Source of the DNA: Paulinella micropora
Taxonomy: Eukaryota; Cercozoa; Imbricatea; Euglyphida; Paulinellidae
Reading direction: 5' to 3'
Assembly (NCBI GenBank): GCA_019918135.1
Contig: WBZZ01001080.1
Coordinates: 2,501-66,500, forward strand
Length of the DNA: 64,000 nucleotides
The notes under the pieces are model-generated. The model was not told the DNA's origin and did not search any database. It saw only the letters and a program-made list of their open reading frames with translations. Position 1 is the first letter of the stretch. The number at the start of each line of letters is the position of its first letter. A program made the translations under genes and the position numbers. Below, piece by piece: positions 9,495 through 18,570 of the stretch.

Positions 9495-10970
9495 ATGCCA
9501 ACTCAACACGGAGGCGAACTAGACTTTTCTAGAACTGACTACATCAGTGCTTCTTATCGTTTGAATAAACTCGCTCCACGTGAGGGCTCTGGAACCTTTG
9601 AGGTCACCACTGCTGGTGGGCAAGAACGATCATTTGACCTTATCAGTCGCCCGTTCAATCTCGCTCGGTCTTATTTGAGTTTTACTTATACTATGAGAGC
9701 AGCGGGCGCCAACACTTATTCAAGAATTTTTATGGACTGCCTTTCATCCATTAGACAAATTCAACTTCAGACCCGTAGCGGTGTTTATTTGTGCGACCTT
9801 AATAACCTCGGGACGGTTACTAAAATGCTTTGGAAGCCTGAGACATCTTTGAAGGATTTCCTTGACCTTCCTAACCACGATGTCGCCACTGGATATGGTT
9901 GTATGCTTCAAAAGTGTAATGCTAATGGATCGATTAACATTAGTGCCGCAGCAGCCACCAGAACAGATTTTCGTGGAATGACTGATGGTGCTAACAACTT
10001 GGCGGCGAGAACTCTTGCTATGTTTGCTGAACCTCCCATCAGTGCTCGTCGTCATAACGATGCCGCATTGACTGACGGGACTGGCGTGCTTTCTCCTGTA
10101 AATGTTAATTACAACGAAGCAAAATATCTTGTAGGTAGTGCCGAAAATGCCGCCACCGCTATCAATGTGAAAATTCCTTTGAGTATGCTTATTAATACTA
10201 TTTTCGCTCTTGATAAAACCATCATGTTTCCAGAGATTTTGACGATGCGGATTGTGTGGAGTGCTACTGACAGATCTAGTTATACAGTGACTAATGGTGC
10301 GGCGACTGCTATTAATACTGCGAATGTCGGATCCGCGGCGACGGCTGTCAGTGCTGATGTTACTAATATTGCTTTGTTTCTGGCTGTTGAAACTAATCCT
10401 GATGTCATTCAATCCATTCAGGCGAAGATTGCTAGCCCTGAGGGTATGAGTTTTAACATTGATTATCCTTATGTGTATAAAAACACTATCGCAGCAAGCA
10501 CGACACAAAACATTATTATGAGATTTGACCGCGGACACGGTCGCAGATTGAAAAAGATTTATCACTCTGTTTTCAATAATTCTGAAACAAAGAATACGGC
10601 TTATGACCACGATAACAGAGCGCAGGCTAAGGTTGTAAGTTTTTACACCACACTTGACGGAGCACGACAGCAGGAGTTTAATATTGATACCTCCCTAGAA
10701 AAAGACTATATGTATTTGAAGACAAAGATTGAGGGTTCGGCTTTGTTGAATGCGGACACATACAAATATAACTGGTTTTGGTGTGATGCTTGGGATAACA
10801 CTCGTCCGCTGTGGAGCAAAGACCAGAATGAGATTAGCGGACTTGACCTGTCTATGGAGCGACGATGGGAATTCATTGCGACGACTGCGAATAATGCTCA
10901 CAACCATTACACCGTGGCCATTGCTCAGCGAAAGGTTCAAGTGAAGGCAAATGTTATTTCAATTAGTTAA
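9495..10970 (+). CDS. Major capsid protein, double jelly-roll type (Polinton A)
   Basis: The protein has 491 residues, within the usual range for Polinton and virophage capsid proteins. The N-terminus MPTQHGGELDFS is shared with Polinton B. The conserved blocks FDLISRPFNLARS, F-M-D-C-L, I-R-Q-I-Q-L, FALDKTIMFPEILTMRIVW, FLAVETNPDVIQSIQ, RFDRGHGRR-x-KKIYHSVF and RPLWSKDQNEISGL occur in order. Repeated beta-rich segments fit two jelly-rolls. The residue 6-7 Gly-Gly could be a processing site. The gene is open throughout. Two further copies in the window, at 15903-17125 and 57075-58595, confirm the family. Confidence 0.88.
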   Translation: MPTQHGGELDFSRTDYISASYRLNKLAPREGSGTFEVTTAGGQERSFDLISRPFNLARSYLSFTYTMRAAGANTYSRIFMDCLSSIRQIQLQTRSGVYLCDLNNLGTVTKMLWKPETSLKDFLDLPNHDVATGYGCMLQKCNANGSINISAAAATRTDFRGMTDGANNLAARTLAMFAEPPISARRHNDAALTDGTGVLSPVNVNYNEAKYLVGSAENAATAINVKIPLSMLINTIFALDKTIMFPEILTMRIVWSATDRSSYTVTNGAATAINTANVGSAATAVSADVTNIALFLAVETNPDVIQSIQAKIASPEGMSFNIDYPYVYKNTIAASTTQNIIMRFDRGHGRRLKKIYHSVFNNSETKNTAYDHDNRAQAKVVSFYTTLDGARQQEFNIDTSLEKDYMYLKTKIEGSALLNADTYKYNWFWCDAWDNTRPLWSKDQNEISGLDLSMERRWEFIATTANNAHNHYTVAIAQRKVQVKANVISIS

Positions 10971-11007
10971 GTGGGTAATTATTAATTTTAATAGTTAATT
11001 TATAACA

Positions 11008-12237
11008 ATGAGCCACCAACGAAACTTAATCGCACAAAATCCTGACGGCGAATTTATAAATGTCAGTGCTGGATATGATGGAAACCTTGAAACTAATAAT
11101 ATGAAGACCGCTTTTGGTGAAGCAACTAGCGCGCAATTAACACCAGTATTACAGGAAATCTTTCCATATACCATTAATACTAGGATATGGACAAAAACAG
11201 AAACAAAATCGTCTGTGTCATTCTTGAATAATATGGCTGAATTGAAAACAACTGCTAATACGACGGCGGATGCTGGATTAGTAAGTAAAAGGAGAATAAA
11301 ATATAGAACTGGAACAGGTGTCCTCGCCCGCTTTACTGCTATATGGACAACTTATGATACAAAAGATTACTATTCATTTATTGGAATAGGAAATGACCTT
11401 AACGATGGATTTTATTTTTACAAAAATCAAGCAGGAATGAATATCGCGCATTGTGCTGGAGGTGCTGTAGATTATATTGACCAAGTAGATTGGGACGACC
11501 CTTGCGATGGAAATTATGCTATGCCAGCCTTAGACTGGAGCAAAGGAAATGTATTTCAAATTCAATTTCAGTATCTTGGGTTTGGTGCTATTAAGTTTTA
11601 CATTGAAAATCCCATAACAGGATTATTTCAATTAGTTCACATGATTGAGTATGCGAATGCTAATACTGGGGTAAGCCTGCGAAATACAACATTACCTTTT
11701 ACGGCAGTCATGATAAATGATGCAAAGACTGGAATACAAATTCTTAAAACGGCGAGTGCTAGTTTATTCATTGAGGGGTCAAATACTATTAATACAAGTA
11801 TTACAAATACTGCGGAAGGGACTGAAGCAGGTAATATAACTGAAAGCCCCATTTTGAGTATCAGGAATAAAGCGCTATTCAATAATAGCCTAACCAACTG
11901 TTCAAATGTCTTTCCTTCCTTGGTAAGTATTACAAATGAATATACTAAGTCAAATGTCGTCAGAATGGTATTGAATGGGACGCTAACAGGGGCTGGTTTT
12001 GCTGATGTTGATGCCACAACTTCAATCGTAGATACCGACACAAAAGCGACGGCCATCGCCAACGGAACGACAATTTTTAAGATTTATGTAAATGCTTGCT
12101 CTACTCAACAGATTAATCTCAGAACATACGATATTCAATTAACACCGAACGATGTTTTGACATTCACACAGAAGGCTGTGTCGGCAGGTAGTGGTAGTAA
12201 TATTAATGTTATCGCTAACTTTATTGAGGATCATTGA
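11008..12237 (+). CDS. Virion surface-type protein with KGNVFQIQFQYLGFGAI domain (Polinton A)
   Basis: The product has 409 residues starting MSHQRNLIAQ. It contains RIKYRTGTG-x-L-x-RFTA, a G-I-G-N/E-x-D-x-x-x-GFYFYK strand, WDDPCDG, then WSKGNVFQIQFQYLGFGAI and FQLVH...YANANTGVSLRNTTLPF. I recall a very similar domain in structural proteins of tailed phages and giant viruses, but could not check this. It sits directly after the capsid gene in all three Polinton copies. Likely it is a virion surface or receptor-binding component rather than an enzyme. The C-terminal third is beta-rich with no motif I recognise. Confidence 0.7.
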   Translation: MSHQRNLIAQNPDGEFINVSAGYDGNLETNNMKTAFGEATSAQLTPVLQEIFPYTINTRIWTKTETKSSVSFLNNMAELKTTANTTADAGLVSKRRIKYRTGTGVLARFTAIWTTYDTKDYYSFIGIGNDLNDGFYFYKNQAGMNIAHCAGGAVDYIDQVDWDDPCDGNYAMPALDWSKGNVFQIQFQYLGFGAIKFYIENPITGLFQLVHMIEYANANTGVSLRNTTLPFTAVMINDAKTGIQILKTASASLFIEGSNTINTSITNTAEGTEAGNITESPILSIRNKALFNNSLTNCSNVFPSLVSITNEYTKSNVVRMVLNGTLTGAGFADVDATTSIVDTDTKATAIANGTTIFKIYVNACSTQQINLRTYDIQLTPNDVLTFTQKAVSAGSGSNINVIANFIEDH

Positions 12238-12285
12238 TGTGGATGGAGTAAAAACAAAAAAAATGAAAGTCTAATTTCTAAATTA

Positions 12286-12767
12286 TTACAAATATTTTTT
12301 TACCGCGTCTTTGTTATTAAAATAGGGTTGTTGAATTAAATATTCAAGGTATGGTTTATCAATCTTAGCAACATCTTCAATTTTCATTTTTTTATACTTA
12401 CCATATTGAAGAAAACATCGGTTTCACTTTGCTTATCTTCTTTCTTTGCTATTTCTACCCCTACATTAGCCTTTATTTCAGTAATCCCCGTTTCTTTTAA
12501 ATCTGCTGTTGTAAATGGCGTGCTCTCTTCCTCCATCATTTTTGATAATGTCTCAAATGTTGATTTATCTTGAAAATCAACATTGGACGGAATAAATACT
12601 TTCACATTATCGTCTATGTTGGAAATCCCAACATTGGGCTTGTATTGTTCGTAGAAAGAAACAATATCGGGTTTAGTCCATTTAATAGTGGGTTTCTTAA
12701 CTTCGCTGTCAAGGTTCCATTTTTCAATTTCATTCAAGTAGTCCTGCTTGGTGCTTAGGTCTGTCAT
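12286..12767 (-). pseudogene. Small protein with ExoX-C-like C-terminal module, type 1 (Polinton A), about one break
   Basis: The gene starts MTDLSTKQDYLNEIEKWN and carries I-K-W-T-K-P-D-I-V-S-F-Y-E-Q-Y-K-P. It ends with a GKYKK...DVAKIDKPYLEYL-type module. The module (G-K-Y-x-G-K-x-x-x-D-V-A-x-x-D-x-x-Y-L-x-W-L) resembles the small domain found at the C-terminus of exonuclease-X-like proteins and in DUF3820. There is no nuclease domain. The open homologue is at 18568-19017 in Polinton C. It is convergent with the virion protein gene. The function is unknown, possibly nucleic-acid or protein binding. Confidence 0.6.
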
Positions 12768-12818
12768 TGATATACTATTAATATTATTTTTTATTAATTT
12801 TATTTAAGAGTATATAGT
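12768..12818. promoter_or_regulatory. AT-rich divergent promoter region
   Basis: The 51 bp between the divergent type 1 ExoX-C-like gene (-) and the DUF3223/HNH-like gene (+) are nearly all A/T. They carry GATATACTATTAATATT next to the minus start and GAGTATATAGT next to the plus start. The TATACTA/AGTATATA strings recur at the starts at 13775, 47341 and 60237. Confidence 0.4.
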
Positions 12819-13490
12819 ATGTTGTATATACTAAGCGGAGTAATGTTTAAAACAAAGAAAGAAATAATAGTATATATAAGAAATATTGTCAGCAAATATA
12901 AGCACAATGAAAAGTTAAATGAAAACGATAGTAATTTTATTAAGGGTATTATAATTAATCATCCTAATTATAAGACAAAATTTGAACATTTGATAAATTG
13001 CGAAATTGATGTTGAAAATAATGGATATGGTAGTAAGCACTTTCGTATAGGAGAAAAAGCATTTTCGTGGTATAATTGTATTAATTACATTGGTGTAGAT
13101 AAAGAGAAACAAATGATGAGATACACCAAGACCAAATTTAATGATGCGTGTAGAAATACTATAAAAAATCAAATAGAAGAATATTTAAATAGAATGGTAA
13201 TAGATATTTTCATTGAGCCGAAATATATATGTGAAATAACAAAAGAAATACACGATAGAAAAAATGTTCATGTTGACCATCACTTTGAAAAAATAAAGTT
13301 TAAAGAAATTACAGACCGATATTTAGAAGAGAATAAATTAAATTATCGCAATGTAGAAACAGAAGAAAGAGAAGACTTTAGAGAAATTCTAAAAGAGCCA
13401 CACTATACACAATTTAATAACTTTCATAGAGAAAAGGCAATATTAAGAATAATAAAAAAAGAAATAAATTTAAAGGAGAATGTAGTGTGA
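12819..13490 (+). CDS. DUF3223/HNH-like putative nuclease, cargo gene (Polinton A only)
   Basis: The product has 223 residues. A second in-frame ATG at 12843 is an equally good start. The middle carries HFRIGEKAFSWYNCINYIG, reminiscent of DUF3223 (F-x-I-G-x-x-x-F-S). It is followed by ICEITKEIHDRKNVHVDHHFEKIKFKEI, where a Cys-x...H-V-D-H-H pattern looks like an HNH-type metal site. Such proteins in phages and giant viruses are often stand-alone mobile nucleases; that link is from memory. The gene has no counterpart at the same place in Polintons B or C, which suggests recent gain in A or loss elsewhere. It is A/T-rich and open throughout. Confidence 0.55.
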   Translation: MLYILSGVMFKTKKEIIVYIRNIVSKYKHNEKLNENDSNFIKGIIINHPNYKTKFEHLINCEIDVENNGYGSKHFRIGEKAFSWYNCINYIGVDKEKQMMRYTKTKFNDACRNTIKNQIEEYLNRMVIDIFIEPKYICEITKEIHDRKNVHVDHHFEKIKFKEITDRYLEENKLNYRNVETEEREDFREILKEPHYTQFNNFHREKAILRIIKKEINLKENVV

Positions 13491-13775
13491 TTATAGAATA
13501 TATTTAACAATTTCTTTTTTGAGTTCTTGATAGTTTACCATCATCGGTTGCTTGTTCAACCATATTAAGTATTGCTTGTCAAATACAGCGACATCGGTGA
13601 CGGACTTGCCCTTATATTTTCCAATAGGTAGCAAGCCTTGTTCTTGAAGTTTTTTACTTTCAGATTTATATTCACTTACATGCCCATCAATAACTTGCTT
13701 GATATCATCCAAAGTAAATGTTTTATTATTAATAGAAAGTTTTTCAAATTTTTCTGCGAGAGACTTGAGAGACAT
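13491..13775 (-). CDS. Small ExoX-C-like protein, type 2 (Polinton A)
   Basis: The product has 94 residues. The N-terminal half is a short helical region (M-S-L-K-S-L-A-E-K-F-E-K-L-S-I then F-T-L-D-D-I-K-Q-V-I-D). The C-terminal half is the module IGKYKGKSVTDVAVFDKQYLIWL, like that of exonuclease-X C-terminal domains and DUF3820 proteins. The homologues are at 59962-60237 (Polinton B, 91 residues) and 19141-19426 (Polinton C). The start is directly preceded, in gene sense, by TATAGTATATACTA, a string shared with the B copy. It is convergent with the HNH-like gene, which ends one base before it. The function is unknown; lack of a catalytic domain argues for a binding role. Confidence 0.65.
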   Translation of the reverse strand: MSLKSLAEKFEKLSINNKTFTLDDIKQVIDGHVSEYKSESKKLQEQGLLPIGKYKGKSVTDVAVFDKQYLIWLNKQPMMVNYQELKKEIVKYIL

Positions 13776-13821
13776 TAGTATATACTATAGGATATAAAAA
13801 ATAAAAAATTACTTAATTAAC

Positions 13822-13898
13822 TATTTATCAACTACACTCTCTCTCGTTTCTAATGTCTTTGATATCCGTAAGGAATACTATCATTTTCATTGATAAAC
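13822..13898. repeat. Degenerate palindrome related to the TGATATTT/AAACATCG family
   Basis: TTTATCAA (13824-13831) pairs with TTGATAAA (13890-13897), and the loop begins with the shared TACACTCTCTCTCG string. The outer motifs are mostly lost. It lies in the 150-bp gap between the type 2 ExoX-C-like gene and the end of the polymerase gene. It looks like an eroded member of the family. Confidence 0.45.
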
Positions 13899-13926
13899 TC
13901 CCGACCTTGCCATTTATTATCATTAA

Positions 13927-15540
13927 CTATTTCTTTTTTATGTTTGTAGTATGAACTATGCTGAAATGGTTAATGTTTTGCTGTTTGCTATTTCGTGATA
14001 AATGAATTTTCTTCATTTGAAAATCTCTAACATTTTCAATGCTTTCGCCTAAATCCATCTTTTCATATATTTCTGGATTTAGCCCCTTTGAATTCAACCC
14101 CTTACCTCTAAGGTGGTAGTATCTCTTTTTTACTCCATCGTTTTCGTAGCATTCAATTATATGAACTCCTTTGTCTTTATGTTTTAAGTCATTCTTGGTA
14201 AGGTAAGGGAGAAAGGCTTCATTCGTTGTAAATTCTAACATACACAATTTAGGAGCAATCCATATTCCTCTTATTATCTTACAGCAATCTCCTAAGTCAT
14301 CCGTTATTCCTCCGAGAGATTTATCACCAAGCCTTTTGATTAGTTTGGCGAACCTAACATGCAACACTAGACTATCGGTATCGGTGTAATAGAAGTCGGC
14401 TTCTATGTCTTTATTTGGATTAGCCTCTTTTATGTAGTTATACATAATGCGCCTGCTATATGCTAGAATGAAAGCCCCGTAATGAGAAGGTTTGGTTATG
14501 CTCTCTTCAATTATTACTTCATTTCTGGGCATTCCAGATACGTGCCAAAGTTTGTTTCCGTCTTTATTTTTGAATTCAACCACATCAGATATATAATTTT
14601 TCGTCCAAAATTTCCAATACTCCTCATTTGATTTAATATATTCTGCTTCTGTTGGGATAGGTCGTTGTATCATCTTTCCGTATAACGAATTCATAAAAAG
14701 TTTGGCTAATAAATATTGCGGTGTGCCTTTTTCGCTATTTTCTTTCGCCTTAAACATTTCTAATATGTATTCTTTGAAAACTGGTTCTGCCTCCTCTGTA
14801 TAGTAGCCTTTATGAATTGTTATATCGTAGCCTTCCTTAATCATATCTTCAATATCAACACTTGTGAGCCATTGGTCTTTCATATCCGCTAAATTCCACT
14901 TTAATGAGCCCATTTTATTTCTCTGTCCTATTCTTGAATGTAATATGTATTTTGGTGAGATATAATCAACATTGTAAATACCGATTGGAAGATTATTATA
15001 ATCAAATGGTGCGATAGCCTGTTTAATTTCTCCAACCATAAATAAACTAAGCATCGCTGTTGGGTATAAAGATACGACATCCGCATCAACTAAATAATCG
15101 GTCAATTCGTCAAATGTGATTTTACCTGCTAAGTAGTCCTTGTATTGTTTTGAAATAAATCTTTTTTTGCTTGGATATGTTCTCGCTCCGATAACCGCTT
15201 TTCTAAACGCCTTCTCTTGTTCAATTGTTGGAAGTCTTACATCGTGCTTACCATCAATCATTTTCTTCCAGATATTGAAGGCGAGGCTTGAAGTTGAGAT
15301 ATATGAAGTTAAATTCACTGAGTGTTTTTCAAATATCTCTGTGTTTATTTTGTCATATAACTCTTTTAACCCCATAACATCGCACTTCAAATATTCAAGA
15401 CACTTATTTCTTAATTCTTCGCTCATTTTTTCCCATTCTGTGGCTTGGTCGTGGTCAAAATCTCCTTTAAGAGTTTTACATTTCATATTTTCTAAGTTTT
15501 CTTTTAATGTTCCCTGAGTATGCTTACACATATCCCACAT
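13927..15540 (-). CDS. Family-B DNA polymerase, type 1, C-terminal part (Polinton A)
   Basis: The reading frame covers the end of the 3'-5' exonuclease region (C-L-E-Y-L-K-C-D-V, Exo III-like) and the whole polymerase region. Motif A is DADVVSLYPTAM, motif B is KLFMNSLYGKMIQ and motif C is YYTDTDSLVL. It is a protein-primed-style PolB, as used by Polintons and adenoviruses to copy linear genomes. It differs clearly from the polymerase in Polintons B and C (motif A DICSLYPTVM, motif C YHDTDSVIYT), so it belongs to another PolB lineage. The gene is a partial copy, ending where Polinton A meets Polinton C. Confidence 0.85.
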   Translation of the reverse strand: MWDMCKHTQGTLKENLENMKCKTLKGDFDHDQATEWEKMSEELRNKCLEYLKCDVMGLKELYDKINTEIFEKHSVNLTSYISTSSLAFNIWKKMIDGKHDVRLPTIEQEKAFRKAVIGARTYPSKKRFISKQYKDYLAGKITFDELTDYLVDADVVSLYPTAMLSLFMVGEIKQAIAPFDYNNLPIGIYNVDYISPKYILHSRIGQRNKMGSLKWNLADMKDQWLTSVDIEDMIKEGYDITIHKGYYTEEAEPVFKEYILEMFKAKENSEKGTPQYLLAKLFMNSLYGKMIQRPIPTEAEYIKSNEEYWKFWTKNYISDVVEFKNKDGNKLWHVSGMPRNEVIIEESITKPSHYGAFILAYSRRIMYNYIKEANPNKDIEADFYYTDTDSLVLHVRFAKLIKRLGDKSLGGITDDLGDCCKIIRGIWIAPKLCMLEFTTNEAFLPYLTKNDLKHKDKGVHIIECYENDGVKKRYYHLRGKGLNSKGLNPEIYEKMDLGESIENVRDFQMKKIHLSRNSKQQNINHFSIVHTTNIKKK

Positions 15541-15563
15541 TTTGATATTTTGTATATAATGTA

Positions 15564-15704
15564 TATAGGTTTTATCTTACAGACGAAAACGACCAAGCAA
15601 TTAATCTTAATGGTTTGGGAGTCGTTATGACATTATTAATTTACAGAGAGACCAATTATTTTAATTTATTTACATCATTTTTCAATTTGTTAAAATCTAG
15701 ATGA
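15564..15704 (+). pseudogene. Penton protein, C-terminal remnant (Polinton C)
   Basis: About 46 codons match the end of the penton genes of A and B (F-Y-L-T-D-E-N-D-Q through TNYFNLFTSFFNLLKSR). The stop codon is the first triplet of a paired palindrome. This remnant marks the left edge of Polinton C. Confidence 0.85.
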
Positions 15705-15815
15705 TATTTGACAATATCACTTCGTGCTACGCACTCTCGTTTATTGTCAAACATCGTTTTTTAAACTTTAATGGCTTACGATGTTTTATGATGACGAAGT
15801 CAGAATACAATATCA
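15702..15815. repeat. Paired palindrome unit 2
   Basis: The left hairpin is 15703-15756: GATATTT, stem TTTGACAAT (15707-15715) with ATTGTCAAA (15743-15751), AAACATCG. Its loop CACTTCGTGCTACGCACTCT contains a small GTGC/GCAC hairpin. The reverse hairpin is 15779-15814: CGATGTTTTAT paired imperfectly with ATACAATATC around a GACGAAGTC-containing loop. The outer TGA is the penton stop codon. Confidence 0.75.
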
Positions 15816-15902
15816 ATTAATTTAATTTTAGAATTATTTATTTTTTTCTATAAATATATTCTGTGAATTAGTTAATTTTCACAACTGCCTAAAAAAACAA
15901 AA

Positions 15903-17125
15903 ATGCCAACTCAACACGGCGCAGAATTAGACTTCAGTAAGACTGATTATATCAGCGGTTCGTATCGCCTTAACAAACTTACTCCTCGCGAATGGAGCAA
16001 GTACTGGTGCTGGGTGTATGCTTCAAAAGTGTAATGCTGATGGGCGAGCAACAACAGCCTTTACTGCTAACGTGTATCCTGGACAACAGGCAAGTGCAGC
16101 GACTGTAGCGGGTAGTATTGATAACGATGCTCACCTTCGGGCAACATTGAATGTTTATGGTAATGCTATTGCTGGGGCTATCGCTCCTCCATCACTTAAT
16201 GCACGAAGACATGATGATACTTTGCTGACAACTGGAGCGGGTGCTTTGTCTGCTGTGAATGTTTCATACACTGAGGCGAAGTATCTTGAGGGAGGTATTG
16301 GTGGTAATAACACAGACCCCGTTATTTGTGTGAAGATTCCATTGTCTATGATTTACAATACTATTTTCGCACTTGATAAGACTATTATGTTTCCTGAAAT
16401 TCTGACCATGCGACTTGTTTGGGCGGCTAGTAACAGAACTATTTATCACGTTGGTGGTGTTGATGCTAATACAGGTCTTGCTACCACTATTAACACAGCA
16501 AATCGCAGGTTATAAACTTAAACTTGTTTCTAGCGGTTGAAACAAACCCTGATGTTATCCAGTCTATTCAACAAAAAGTGAGCAGTGCCGAAGGTATGTC
16601 TTTCACAATTGACTACCCATACTCATACAAAAACACAATTCAGGCATCTACAAGTCAGAACATTATTATGAGGTTCGATAGAGGACACGGACGGGGAATT
16701 AAGAAAATTTACCATTCAGCATTTAGTAATGAAGAAACAAAGAATACTGCGTATGATAACGATAATAGGAATGGTTCAGAGATTACTTCCTTCTATACTA
16801 CCCTTGACGGGTCTAGACGTCAAGAATTTAATATTAGCACTGCTAATACAACCCTTGAAGATTACATGTATCTAAAAAATAAGATTGAAGGCAGTGCTTT
16901 GGAAATAGCAATGTCTATCAATACAACTGGTTCTGGGTGGATACATTTGACAACACTCGCCCGCTTTGGAGTAAAGACCAGAATGAAATTAGTGGGCTTG
17001 GCCTTTCTCAAGAGAGACGCTGGGAGATGATGGCTACTACTGCAAATGTTGGTCTCAATCATTACACTCTGGCTATCACTCAGCGAGAGGTTCAAGTGAA
17101 GGCGAATGTTATTACTATTTCTTAA
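15903..17125 (+). pseudogene. Major capsid protein, broken (Polinton C)
   Basis: This is a decayed capsid gene with about four breaks and missing internal sequence. It starts with MPTQHG and keeps the blocks FALDKTIMFPEILTMRLVW, FLAVETNPDVIQSIQ, RFDRGHGR and WSKDQNEISGL seen in the other two copies. It is the second gene of Polinton C and is preceded by the same CTATAAATATATTCT leader as in Polinton A. Confidence 0.88.
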
Positions 17126-17225
17126 TGGATATGAATAGATTTCTAAATAAAATATCAATGATTTAAATAATTTTTTTTTGTTTTATATATAAACTTGTTA
17201 TATAAACAAACTCGTTTGTGTTAAT

Positions 17226-18470
17226 ATGTCTCACCAGAGAAATTTAATCGCACAAAATCCAGGCGGAGATTTTATAATGTCAAAGTAGGATATGATGGTG
17301 GTATTAAAACTGATAATATGAAAACTGCTTTTGGAGAAACACTAGTTGGACAATTAAATCCAGTTGTTCAGGAAATCTTTCCATACACTATTAATACAAG
17401 GGTATGGACTAAAACAGAAACAAAATCTTCTGTGTCATTTTTGAATAATATGGCAGAATTAAAAACTCAAGCCGATAACACAGCGAATGCTATCCTAACA
17501 AGTAAAAAAAGAATAAAATATCGGACTGGTATGGGAGTTATTGGTCGCTTCACTGCTATATGGACAACTCATGACACAAAATCCTGTTATTCGTGTGTAG
17601 GAATTGGTGAAAGTGATTTTTCAAATGGTTTTTTATTTTTATAAAACTAATGTCTGGATGAGTATTCTACATGCCAAAGGAGGGGCAACAAGTTATATTC
17701 AACCAGCAAACTGGGATGACCCGTGCAATGGAACAAAAGATATGCCTGTTATTGATTGGAGTAAAGGAAATGTATTCCAAATTCAATTTCATCATTTAGG
17801 CTTTGGTGCTATAAGGTTTTCTATTAAAAATCCTACGACAGGCGAATTTCAATTAGTCCATACTACCAAGTATGCGAATGCCAACACAGGTGTAAGTCTA
17901 AGAAACACTACTTTACCATTTACCGCACTAATGAGGAATGATGCTTCTACCGGAATTCAAACTCTTAAAACAGAGAGTTTTGGATTATTTATTGAAGGAA
18001 ATAATACAATAAACACAATTATAACAAACGAAGTGGAAGGAAGTAAAGCAGCAAACACAACTGAAAGCCCTATTATTAGTATTAGGAATAAAGCAACATT
18101 TGATGCCACTGGTGCTAATTTAACAAATTATTCAAATGTTTATCCCACGTTGATAAGTACTACGAATGAAGATAGTAAGGCGTGTGTAGTAAGAATGGTA
18201 TTGAATGGAAGACTAACTGAAGCAGGTTTTGCAGATGTTGATACTAAGTATTCAATTGTAGATACTGATACAAAGGCGAGTGCCGTTGCCAACGGAACAA
18301 CAATTTTTAAGCTTTACGTAAATTCTCAATCAACTCAACAAATAAATCTTAGAAATTATGATATATATCTGTCTCCTAGTGATGTATTGACTTTTACACA
18401 AAAATCCGTTGCTACTGCTAATAATGGTTCACATGTTAATGATATCGCTAACTTCATAGAAGACCAGTGA
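17226..18470 (+). pseudogene. Virion surface-type protein, broken (Polinton C)
   Basis: This is a homologue of the genes at 11008-12237 and 58687-59937 with about two breaks. It retains MSHQRNLIAQ, F-P-Y-T-I-N-T-R-x-W-T, the W-S-K-G-N-V-F-Q-I-Q-F block and NTTLPFTA. Its stop codon overlaps the next paired palindrome. Confidence 0.85.
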
Positions 18471-18570
18471 TATTTGTTTCAGACTACGTCTTCAACAAAC
18501 ATCGAAAAAAAAAAAAAAAGGAAAAACGGAAAGCGATGTTTTGTGATGACGAAGTCAGAACAAAATATCA
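18468..18570. repeat. Paired palindrome unit 3
   Basis: Left hairpin: GATATTT (18469-18475), stem TTTGTT with AACAAA, AAACATCG (18497-18504). Right hairpin, reverse: CGATGTTT (18534-18541), stem TTTTGT with ACAAAA, ending ATATC. The outer TGA is the stop of the plus-strand virion gene and the outer TCA is the complement of the stop of the minus-strand gene. One composite therefore closes two convergent genes. An A-rich run separates the halves. Confidence 0.75.

Larger units (their letters stand above)
1..15560. mobile_element. Polinton A, Polinton-like element (left end outside window)
   Basis: This is a Maverick/Polinton-type element recognised by its gene set: double-jelly-roll capsid protein, penton, FtsK/HerA-type packaging ATPase, adenain-like protease and family-B DNA polymerase, in the same order and orientation as Polinton B in the right third of the window. 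The left end, where an integrase would be expected from the layout of B, lies outside the window. The right end is a junction with another Polinton piece near 15,541-15,563. No terminal inverted repeat is visible. Most structural genes are open. The fibre and protease genes and one small minus-strand gene are broken, with roughly five to seven breaks in all. It is therefore a fossil of moderate age. Confidence 0.85.
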
